In this document: positions 58,113-64,000 of the stretch, piece by piece
How positions within the stretch are numbered: the stretch's first letter is position 1
Layout: the number at the start of each line of letters is the position of its first letter
From: Psychrobacter sp. NG254
Lineage (GTDB): Bacteria; Pseudomonadota; Gammaproteobacteria; Pseudomonadales; Moraxellaceae
Length of the DNA stretch: 64,000 nucleotides
Direction of reading: 5' to 3'
Assembly: GCF_015277735.1 (NCBI RefSeq)
Contig: NZ_JADHDA010000007.1
Coordinates: forward strand, 1-64,000
Program-made: the position numbers and the translations under genes
The notes under the pieces: generated by a model
Told to the model about the DNA's origin: nothing
The model's input: the letters and a program-made list of their open reading frames with translations, nothing else
Database searches by the model: none

Positions 58113-59270
58113 TTAACTATTGTTTGGTAATGGGGGAGGTGGGTTGTTTACATAATCAGTATTTTGATTGTTAGCATTGACATTATTATTTGTGCTAGCG
58201 GTATTACTATTATTATTTGCAGCCATTGAAGAAGAACGCTTATGCGGTCTATTGTCAGGATTGGCGAGCATATCAAAACATTTCTCTTGTGTGATATTTA
58301 AACCATCACCATACATATTATAAGCCCGACAAGTGCCGTTCATTGACATGATGCTATCAGGTCGGATCAGGTCATGCTTGCCAACTTCGACCGTATAATC
58401 ATTGAGATATTTTTTATATAACTCATCTAATTGGGCTTGCGTAAGCTCATCAGGATTGACCATAGCAGGGTTATTAAAACCACTGGCAGCACTGCCACCA
58501 CTTGTTATCGTTTCGGTATTGTCTTTGGTACTACCTAGCATTTCTTCGCTACGTTCCTCAGCACCACCAATAAAGGCGTAAACTTTACCAACACCCCAAA
58601 TACCGACAGGAATACCAATTAAGATAATAGCGATGACAAAGCCAATCATATACAAAACGCGCTTTGGTATCTTGCGCTTTTGGTCATGATTAGCACCATC
58701 TTCGACAGACTTATAAAGTTTGGTTGTTTCTTTATCTAGCTTATGCGTGAACGACTCGACAGCGTGAGCTTTCCATGCACCCTTATCATCAATGGTACTC
58801 ATTGCGCCAGCGAACTGGAAAACTTTGGGTTTACCATCTTTGAAAGGGTGACTAATATGATAATGAACGTCAACGAGTTTACGTAGGGCAGAGTGTACGA
58901 AGGTCGGGTCTTGGGTCATGACAACGATGTTTAAGTTAGCATGGCGTATCATAGTCATATTTTTAATACGACTATCAGAGCTGATTTTGGTATTTGAGTT
59001 ATCAGCCCATTCTAATAACTGGGCTTCGTCATAAAAGACGGTAGCGTTAGCGATACCATCTTCATTTAAAAGCGTTTGCCAGTCATCTGGTGACTTCTCG
59101 ACACCTTCGATATTCAGACCAGCAATATCAGCATAGACAGGGTGGTCAGGGAAGTTATCAACGATATACTTTATTTGAGCGGTGGCAAAGTGCGATTTAC
59201 CAGCACCTTTTTTGCCAGTAATCAGTACAAGCCCTTGACCCTTGATTAGGCCGTTGCTAACCGTAGCCAT
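58113..59270 (-). CDS. zot: Zonular occludens toxin-like phage morphogenesis ATPase (Zot/pI)
   Basis: The 385-residue protein is an inner-membrane assembly ATPase of filamentous phages. Walker A GKKGAGKS is at 19-26 and Walker B (ATVFYDEAQ) at 76-84. One membrane helix (about 205-226) separates the cytosolic ATPase from a periplasmic C-terminus that ends in an Asn/Pro-rich tail. It overlaps the upstream minor coat gene by one base (TAATG), implying translational coupling. Homologues in Vibrio phages are called Zot, but this does not imply toxin activity here. Confidence 0.9.
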   Translation of the reverse strand: MATVSNGLIKGQGLVLITGKKGAGKSHFATAQIKYIVDNFPDHPVYADIAGLNIEGVEKSPDDWQTLLNEDGIANATVFYDEAQLLEWADNSNTKISSDSRIKNMTMIRHANLNIVVMTQDPTFVHSALRKLVDVHYHISHPFKDGKPKVFQFAGAMSTIDDKGAWKAHAVESFTHKLDKETTKLYKSVEDGANHDQKRKIPKRVLYMIGFVIAIILIGIPVGIWGVGKVYAFIGGAEERSEEMLGSTKDNTETITSGGSAASGFNNPAMVNPDELTQAQLDELYKKYLNDYTVEVGKHDLIRPDSIMSMNGTCRAYNMYGDGLNITQEKCFDMLANPDNRPHKRSSSMAANNNSNTASTNNNVNANNQNTDYVNNPPPPLPNNS

Positions 59271-59551
59271 TATTTAGCAGCCCTAGATAGTGATATTTTA
59301 GTCGCTCCGATAGTAGCGCGAACGATGACAGCACCGATCACAATAGAGACAGCCGCGTCCATACCTGCAAGATGTAGAATTGCAGCCATATCACCAAGCG
59401 CACCAGCACTAACAACAATTTTATTTACATAGTAATTAATGACAGCAAAAACGATTGCGCCCGATGCTAAACCTAAGCCCATACCAAGCAAAACACGCTT
59501 ACCCAATCCGCCAAACGTGCTAGTAATTGCCCCAGCTATAATTTTCCACAT
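59270..59551 (-). CDS. DUF2523-type minor coat protein (pVI-like)
   Basis: The 93-residue protein has three hydrophobic segments (about 5-30, 33-48 and 60-82) with Gly-rich turns (GMGLGLASGAIV). This matches the DUF2523 family found between the adsorption and Zot genes of inoviruses and proposed to cap the virion like pVI. GAGGGC lies before the ATG. The gene overlaps zot by one base. Confidence 0.8.
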   Translation of the reverse strand: MWKIIAGAITSTFGGLGKRVLLGMGLGLASGAIVFAVINYYVNKIVVSAGALGDMAAILHLAGMDAAVSIVIGAVIVRATIGATKISLSRAAK

Positions 59552-59572
59552 AGTAAAGCCCTCGATTATTTA

Positions 59573-59620
59573 GCCGACACAGCGCAAACAATCGGAGATT
59601 GCCCTTGCGCTTGTGTCGGC
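59573..59620 (-). terminator. Long hairpin between the adsorption and minor-coat genes
   Basis: A 15-bp stem with one bulge (59573-59587 with 59605-59620) has a 17-nt loop. It is GC-rich (gccgacacagcgcaa) and lies directly downstream of the adsorption-protein gene on the minus strand. The following T content is low, so it may slow or attenuate transcription rather than end it. Confidence 0.6.
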
Positions 59621-59625
59621 ATTAT

Positions 59626-61281
59626 TTATTCTCTACCTCTACCACCTGAGATAATAAGTAAGCCGCTAATCCATGCGCCCAATATGACAGCAGGGTTTAT
59701 CAGACTGGCAAAATGACAAAATGGGGCATAACTGATATTTAGATTTTGAGACGCACCCATAAGACTAACTGGTATCAATACATTGTCAGGACATTGAGAT
59801 TGAAAAGAGACATAACCAGCATTAACTTTGTCCTGCCAACCGTCCTCTATTGTTTCAGTTATAGATACGTTGTCATCTACTGACTCGACAGCTTCAAGCG
59901 TTAGCCACTCTTTCATTCCTGAATATTCCTGTTTAACCCATGTCATATAATCACACACAGGCGTAGCCCATGAGCAGAAAGCAGGGAGTTCAAAAGGCTT
60001 TGTCGCTTCGGCTTTGGCTTTTTCGGCAGCTTTTTCAGCAGCAGCTTGCTTTTCTTTGGCAGCAGCAACAGCAGCATCAGCAGCTTCTTTGGCAGCTTCG
60101 GCAGCAGCTTGTGCAGCAGTATCACCAGAGGCTTTTGCAGCAGCAACATCAGCGGCAGCTTTATCAGCGGCAGCTTGTGCGGCTTGTGTAGCAGCATCGG
60201 CAGCACGTTCAGCAGCAGCAGCGCGATCATTCGCAGCGGCAACGGCAGCATCAGAAACAGCTTTGGCATCAGCGGCGGCTTTTTCAGCAGCGGCAGCTTT
60301 AGCATTGGCGGCATCTATAGCAGCAGTATCAGCACCCGAATTGACTAAATCAGCAGCAGCATCAGCAGCATCAGAAGCAGCATTTGCAGCATCTTTTGCA
60401 GCATCAACAGCAGCTTGACCCGCTTTTTTTGCAGCATCGGCAGCATCTTTTGCAGCATCAGCTTGATCGCCAGGACTAGCACCAGACATACCACTATCAC
60501 CAACGCCAATATCAGAACCGTGAGTTACGTTACCATTACCGGAGATTGGAACAGAAGGAACAAGAGGCTTGTTATCAGAAGTGGGAACAGCACCGGACAA
60601 TAAATCAGCATCAAATTGACCACCGATAACCATTTCAGTCGCAGTTTCTAACGTGGCAGACTTAGAGGAAGCATGACCGGAATCAGCATTTTTAATAACT
60701 TGAGCAGCAGCAGCAGGGATAGAGATATATTCGGTTTTTGCTGGGATTTGTTCATCAAGTATCTGCCCGTTTGTGGGAATAATAGAACCATCTAAAACAA
60801 AATAACATGAAAAAGAATTTGAAGAAGTTTGGGAAACCTTATTATAAGTGGCGCGTGGGTACTTAATGGAAATGTAATACTTACAAGAGTCTTCCATGCT
60901 TACATAACTTTTACCCGCACTTGTTACATAAGCTCTTTTAATTTGTGGTTTAAGATCATAAGCAACTCTATCTTGTGCGTATTCAGGTCTAAAAGAATCA
61001 ATATCAGCGAGGTCAGGGGCAAGCTGTATAGCAGCATAAACAAGAGCAGCCCAGTTAGCACCTTTACCAAGTTTTAAAGCAAGACGACCAGCAGTGGGAG
61101 CAATGTTAACAGCAGATTTATAACCAGCTTTTGAGGCAGAGACAACGGTACGAGAACCAGCAGAGACAGCGCTAGTGACAGACCAAGAGGAGGCAGCGAA
61201 AGCCGTTTGTGTGTTTGCAAAGACGATCAGTAACGATAAAAACACATAAAGAACTTTTCGATACAGTAGGTTAATGTGCAT
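59626..61281 (-). CDS. Phage adsorption protein (pIII-like) with Ala-rich coiled-coil tract
   Basis: The 551-residue protein has a signal peptide (about 1-29, ending TAFAAS), an N-terminal domain with two cysteines (CKYY, SCYF; about 115-150), a Gly/Ser-rich hinge (about 240-262) and a very long Ala/Lys/Asp/Glu tract (about 262-427) that should form an extended helix. A cysteine-containing C-terminal domain (CSWATPVCDYMTW) and a final membrane helix (about 523-545) complete it. This fits a tip protein like pIII. AAAGGAC lies before the ATG. The tip domain is expected to bind a pilus; the specific receptor is unknown. Confidence 0.82.
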   Translation of the reverse strand: MHINLLYRKVLYVFLSLLIVFANTQTAFAASSWSVTSAVSAGSRTVVSASKAGYKSAVNIAPTAGRLALKLGKGANWAALVYAAIQLAPDLADIDSFRPEYAQDRVAYDLKPQIKRAYVTSAGKSYVSMEDSCKYYISIKYPRATYNKVSQTSSNSFSCYFVLDGSIIPTNGQILDEQIPAKTEYISIPAAAAQVIKNADSGHASSKSATLETATEMVIGGQFDADLLSGAVPTSDNKPLVPSVPISGNGNVTHGSDIGVGDSGMSGASPGDQADAAKDAADAAKKAGQAAVDAAKDAANAASDAADAAADLVNSGADTAAIDAANAKAAAAEKAAADAKAVSDAAVAAANDRAAAAERAADAATQAAQAAADKAAADVAAAKASGDTAAQAAAEAAKEAADAAVAAAKEKQAAAEKAAEKAKAEATKPFELPAFCSWATPVCDYMTWVKQEYSGMKEWLTLEAVESVDDNVSITETIEDGWQDKVNAGYVSFQSQCPDNVLIPVSLMGASQNLNISYAPFCHFASLINPAVILGAWISGLLIISGGRGRE

Positions 61282-61330
61282 GAAAAGTCCTTTATATATT
61301 CTATTGGTTGATTTAGTTATAAATTGAGCG

Positions 61331-61380
61331 CGTCCCTAATTGCGACGATGATACAAACCATCGCAATTATTTGTAGGACG
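61331..61380 (-). terminator. Hairpin after the major coat gene
   Basis: The outer stem (cgtcc with ggacg) and inner stem (aattgcga with tcgcaatt) form a bulged hairpin across 61331-61380, just after the major coat gene on the minus strand. By analogy with the central terminator of Ff phages it may cut transcription so that coat protein is made in excess. Confidence 0.6.
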
Positions 61381-61399
61381 AATTCGGGCGAGAAGCTCA

Positions 61400-61660
61400 T
61401 TAGAACGCAGCTTTAACCCATTTGAATACGCGACCAGTTGCGTAAACAGATAGAACAGCCATACCGACAGAAGCAACAACGGCGACCATACCAGTAATCA
61501 TGGTAACAATATCAGTCATTGCAGGGATTTCGATAGCTTCGGCATGAGCACTAGACAACGTGAGAGCGTAAGCAGTGGTTGCACCCACTACAGTCGCAAA
61601 CTTAGTTACGTTGCTTGGTGCTTTAGCATCAGTTACTTGTACGATTTGATTTTCTGACAT
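61400..61660 (-). CDS. Major coat protein (pVIII-like)
   Basis: The 86-residue precursor has a basic N-terminus and hydrophobic signal (about 19-35; ending LSSAHAEA, cleavage likely after AHA). The mature part (about 45-50 residues) has a short acidic head (EAIEIPAMTD), a membrane helix (ITGMVAVVASVGMAVLSVYA) and a basic C-terminus (FKWVKAAF) that contacts the DNA. A reading 13 residues longer overlaps the upstream gene. I chose the ATG at 61660 because AAGGAATT precedes it. Confidence 0.88.
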   Translation of the reverse strand: MSENQIVQVTDAKAPSNVTKFATVVGATTAYALTLSSAHAEAIEIPAMTDIVTMITGMVAVVASVGMAVLSVYATGRVFKWVKAAF

Positions 61661-61676
61661 GGTTAATTCCTTTTGT

Positions 61677-61859
61677 TTAAAAAAATGTACGTCTGACAAT
61701 CTTTATCGCTGCTACGGTGGCGAAAAGTGCTGCGATTGAAAAAATAAAGGTCATCATCTGTTCATTGGTGAGTTTATAGCCACCGTAATCGGGTACAGCC
61801 TGCCATTGGACGCACTCGCTAGACTCTGAAAGCTCGACACATTGGTAAACCGTATTCAT
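61677..61859 (-). CDS. Small phage membrane protein (pVII/pIX-like)
   Basis: The 60-residue protein has a polar N-terminus with two cysteines (YQCVEL, SECVQW), one membrane helix (about 34-52) and a basic end (RRTFF). Position just upstream of the coat gene and size fit pVII/pIX minor proteins, but sequence similarity is low. Its end lies 16 bp from the coat-gene start, suggesting coupling. Confidence 0.65.
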   Translation of the reverse strand: MNTVYQCVELSESSECVQWQAVPDYGGYKLTNEQMMTFIFSIAALFATVAAIKIVRRTFF

Positions 61860-61862
61860 TAT

Positions 61863-62162
61863 TTAAGCCTTAGCTTGTATTTGTGATGTAATCGGAGTGA
61901 CTTCGAGAACAACAATTTTAGAGCTTTTACCAGAGGTGATAAGTTCCATATCAACATCAGCCTGAATAGGGAATTTAAGGCCAAGCAACTTGTCAAAGTT
62001 ATCAGACAAGCCCCAGTTATATTCAGTAGTAGCAAAGCCCATCATATCGCCGCTATCGACGTTCATTTTGGTTTGTACATAAATTTTAGTGCTGTCGTAT
62101 GGACGACCTTCCATTTCGCCTTTAGAGCGTTTAGCACCAGTTATCGTTACTCGTTGTTGCAT
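61863..62162 (-). CDS. Phage single-stranded DNA-binding protein (pV-like)
   Basis: The 99-residue protein looks like a beta-strand-rich OB protein (VTITGAKRSKG, KIYVQTKMNVDSGDMM, SSKIVVLEVTPI). Filamentous phages encode one such protein directly after Rep to coat the ssDNA and to repress translation of rep. The gene is 11 bp after rep and 3 bp before the next gene. I infer the role from size and position. Confidence 0.75.
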   Translation of the reverse strand: MQQRVTITGAKRSKGEMEGRPYDSTKIYVQTKMNVDSGDMMGFATTEYNWGLSDNFDKLLGLKFPIQADVDMELITSGKSSKIVVLEVTPITSQIQAKA

Positions 62163-62173
62163 GGGTTATACTC

Positions 62174-63349
62174 CTAGAATGGTATAGCGCACTTTTGATG
62201 ATTGTCCGACCACGGCGCGTATGTTGGCGGATTTTTAATAAACTTTTCATGGACTCTTAGACGTTTTGGATAAAAATCCTTTTTTTCAGTTTGGAGAAGG
62301 TCAAGGATCAACGTATCATCAGGTATTAAATTGCCTTGACTGTCTTTTTTAACAAACAATTCACGATAGGCAGCGATGTAACGACCCGCTTGATGTTTCC
62401 AAATCTGAATAGATTTATTTAAACTGATTTCAGCTTCTTTTTTGGTACAGGGAACACGACTAACCGTGTCGAATATTTCACCTTTTGCGTGCTCTACAAG
62501 CTCCAAGCAGAAAGGGTAAGCACCTGCAAAATATTGAGTAGGGGCTATAAGCATTTCAAAGGGTAGGTGACGGCCCGCAGTACCAAACTCGACTTCACTA
62601 CGAAACCAAAGACTGTCAACATCACCAAACTTTTTGCCTTTCTCATAACCTCGATATAGCTTGCCGTTTTCGCGTTTACCTACTTGGAGAGTACGACCCG
62701 CACCAGTGGGACGTTTCCAGTCGCCTAGATGCTGGACTGTAGGCATACGATTAGTTAGGGCAAACATACCTTGACTGTCAGCCTCATCGGCAATTTCAGG
62801 TGACGAGTAAATGCCTTCAAAGTCGTCATGTGCTAGGTCAATGCGTGTGAGCTTTGGATTAGTAGCGTCACACTTTAAAAAGTTGTATAGGTTATGCTCC
62901 CAATAGTTATCGGCATATTGGCAGCCAGTACCAGTTATCATGATTAGTACCGTATTGTTTTGACCACCTATTGCTATTGTGCCGAGCTTGGCATCGTTGT
63001 TGCCAATGCTAAAACCATACTTATAAAAGTGAATGCCTTTACCGTTATAGGTTGCATCTGAGAAATCAGAGCCGAAAATATCAGATAAAACCGTTGTTAT
63101 CTCAAAGACAAATTCTTTGACAAGTTCTAGCCTTTCGGCTTCTGACATTTCTGTGTCGTTCAATACTTGGTCAAATTCTCCGAAGGTTTCTACAGAAGTA
63201 ACAAAGTTAACAGCATCAATAATGACTTGCTCAGTACCTACAGGCATACGGATTGGCACTAATTCAACACCCTTAGCGGTGCGAATGGTAAGCTCTTGCT
63301 TAGATGCTATGTCAGAGATCTGTTTTCTGTAGTTAAGTGTCGTTTTCAT
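62174..63349 (-). CDS. Phage replication initiation protein (Rep_trans/RIF family)
   Basis: The 391-residue protein is a rolling-circle initiator of the replication-initiation-factor family, which nicks the plus-strand origin. Visible landmarks are NTVLIMITGTGCQYA, KLTRIDLAHDDFEG (metal-binding region) and RTLQVGKRENGKLYRGYEKGKK, with the probable nicking tyrosine in this last segment. I chose the ATG at 63349 (MKTTLNYRK) because GAAGG is correctly spaced for it, while an ATG nine bases upstream abuts GAAGG directly. A hairpin covers the leader. Confidence 0.85.
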   Translation of the reverse strand: MKTTLNYRKQISDIASKQELTIRTAKGVELVPIRMPVGTEQVIIDAVNFVTSVETFGEFDQVLNDTEMSEAERLELVKEFVFEITTVLSDIFGSDFSDATYNGKGIHFYKYGFSIGNNDAKLGTIAIGGQNNTVLIMITGTGCQYADNYWEHNLYNFLKCDATNPKLTRIDLAHDDFEGIYSSPEIADEADSQGMFALTNRMPTVQHLGDWKRPTGAGRTLQVGKRENGKLYRGYEKGKKFGDVDSLWFRSEVEFGTAGRHLPFEMLIAPTQYFAGAYPFCLELVEHAKGEIFDTVSRVPCTKKEAEISLNKSIQIWKHQAGRYIAAYRELFVKKDSQGNLIPDDTLILDLLQTEKKDFYPKRLRVHEKFIKNPPTYAPWSDNHQKCAIPF

Positions 63350-63366
63350 GTCAGCCATCCTTCGTT

Positions 63367-63389
63367 ACCCCCGTGTTACAAGTGGGGGT
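63367..63389. promoter_or_regulatory. Hairpin in the Rep leader
   Basis: A 6-bp G/C stem (accccc at 63367-63372 with gggggt at 63384-63389) and an 11-nt loop lie 17 nt before the chosen Rep start. It could be a translational operator for the ssDNA-binding protein. On the plus strand it is followed by five T, so a plus-strand terminator is an alternative. Confidence 0.5.
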
Positions 63390-63435
63390 TTTTCGTTCCC
63401 ACGATTTAACAGTCATTATTACTAAGTTTAAATAT

Positions 63436-63610
63436 GCCCCCGCCGCCTTTCTTGACTCTCCGATATTTACGGCTTCGTGCATACGCTACCAATCACTACA
63501 TTAAGTCGACTACATTCTCTGCGGTCATTCGTTCTTTGTTAACTTCACTCTTTATCACTTACATTTTCTACACCTGCAAACACCCTCAATTCTTCGGCGG
63601 CGGCGGGGGC
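63436..63610. other. GC-rich 12-bp inverted repeat in the phage intergenic region
   Basis: gcccccgccgcc (63436-63447) and ggcggcgggggc (63599-63610) are perfect reverse complements around a 151-bp AT-richer loop, between rep and the 80-residue gene. In filamentous phages such intergenic space holds the plus-strand origin. A rightward reading across it appears spurious. Confidence 0.8.
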
Positions 63611-63640
63611 GTTAAACTAAAGCAACAAGCCCTGTCAAAG

Positions 63641-63883
63641 CTACTCACCAAAGAACCTACTTATAAGCTCGTTCTCACTGCGAATTATTTCCAAGTAAGC
63701 CGAAACTGTCACTGGCGACAACTGATTTTCGACCGTCACTTCTTCCAAGTAGCCTAAGCATTCTTCTCCGATGTCAGCGACATTACCTGTCGCTATAACC
63801 TTACTGGCTTTATCGGAAACAAGACGCGCTACAAGATTAAAAGCGGCTTGCTTAAATTCGGTTTCAGTCGCATAAAAAATCAT
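63641..63883 (-). CDS. Small phage protein, function unknown
   Basis: The 80-residue acidic protein (MIFYATETEFKQAAFNLVAR...) has mostly helix-forming residues and no recognisable domain. AAGGGCG lies before the ATG. It is the first phage gene inside the right part of the window, upstream of rep. The position fits a regulator or a copy-control protein, but this is only inference. Confidence 0.6.
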   Translation of the reverse strand: MIFYATETEFKQAAFNLVARLVSDKASKVIATGNVADIGEECLGYLEEVTVENQLSPVTVSAYLEIIRSENELISRFFGE

Positions 63884-63914
63884 CAGCTAACGCCCTTCGG
63901 TTGTTGGGTCAATC

Positions 63915-63991
63915 ATTAATCATTGATAACAGAAAAGACTGTTATCAATGATTAATAATTCGACCGTCTGTAAAACGGTTAAATTATTAAT
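63915..63991. other. Overlapping hairpins near the phage right end
   Basis: A perfect 18-bp stem (63915-63932 with 63939-63956, loop aaaaga) overlaps a second dyad: attaataatt (63951-63960) with aattattaat (63982-63991), enclosing accgt...acggt (63963-63979). The two share attaat and are mutually exclusive, as in packaging signals or switches. Confidence 0.85.
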
Positions 63992-64000
63992 TCTTATCAA

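Larger units (their letters stand above)
57170..64000 (-). mobile_element. Filamentous (inovirus) prophage, right end beyond window
   Basis: Nine leftward genes follow the standard filamentous-phage order: replication, ssDNA binding, structural and coat, adsorption, minor coat, Zot ATPase, then an integrase beside the tRNA-Arg remnant. No secretin (pIV) gene is visible, so export probably uses a host secretin. No clear repressor is seen. The unit is at least 6.8 kb and open at the window edge. Confidence 0.9.

Noticed and set aside
58113..59270. Zot as an enterotoxin
   Set aside because: The name comes from Vibrio phage homologues; motifs here support only the assembly ATPase role.
60014..60418. 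Rightward Ala/Ser-rich readings of 70-130 residues
   Set aside because: They are antisense translations of the Ala-rich tract of the adsorption protein; GC-skewed repeats open all frames.
63434..63757. Rightward 107-residue reading in the phage intergenic region
   Set aside because: It runs through the two GC-rich inverted-repeat arms (giving PPPP and GGGGG) and then antisense to the 80-residue phage gene; no ribosome-binding site.

Overview
The window looks like a chromosomal segment from a Psychrobacter-like member of the Moraxellaceae. The gene set points there: a single-domain lipase followed by its foldase, an FtsK with a very long acidic linker, a YqiJ/YqiK pair, a B12-dependent MetH and a TPM/LemA operon. 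This assignment rests on recognising protein families and their order; no 16S gene is present. Nearly all genes are housekeeping or envelope genes. Two stretches are clearly accessory: a single AT-rich SIR2-domain gene (38.7-41.6 kb) and a filamentous (inovirus) prophage that starts at 57.2 kb and runs off the right edge.

Layout. 0-7.6 kb: rimI; a leftward trxB-aat-merR group; ftsK. 7.8-15.5 kb: an amidase, a LigB-type dioxygenase, rlmH, two small membrane proteins, a S13 D,D-carboxypeptidase and a DnaQ-like exonuclease. 15.5-23.7 kb: a cNMP/CBS/DUF294 protein paired with the exonuclease, dapC, a two-helix membrane protein, glnD and map. 23.9-28.2 kb: lipase plus lipase chaperone, a META-domain lipoprotein and a TolB-like propeller lipoprotein. 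28.3-38.6 kb: YqiJ, the flotillin YqiK, a giant AAA+ protein of about 2050 residues and two tandem DUF2256 zinc-finger microproteins, the second only 48 residues. 38.7-41.6 kb: the SIR2 protein, a probable anti-phage effector. 41.7-57 kb: a BASS-family transporter, metH, two fasciclin lipoproteins, an alanine/glycine symporter, lemA-TPM-TPM, adenosine deaminase, a sirtuin deacylase and a small membrane protein.

Prophage (57.17 kb to the right end). All genes read leftward: an 80-residue unknown, Rep, ssDNA-binding protein, a small membrane protein, major coat protein, a pIII-like adsorption protein with a long alanine-rich tract, a DUF2523/pVI-like minor coat protein, Zot/pI ATPase and a tyrosine integrase. 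The integrase lies beside the 3' half of a tRNA-Arg(CCG), which marks the attachment site. The other end, with a reconstituted tRNA, should lie a short way beyond the window. Several strong hairpins in the prophage are candidate replication, packaging or termination signals.

Repeats. The intergenic DNA is colonised by at least three families of short non-coding elements. (1) A 107-bp family with ends tatagtc.../...gactata has at least six copies. (2) A 265-bp MITE with 21-bp inverted ends and TA target duplications has two copies; one is nested inside a 107-bp copy and the other sits exactly at the stop codon of the dioxygenase gene. (3) A single 177-bp element with about 21-bp inverted ends and 9-bp flanking duplications lies upstream of dacB. 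Four members of family 1, one of them degenerate, cluster around yqiK and the giant AAA+ gene and supply the leader regions of two genes there.
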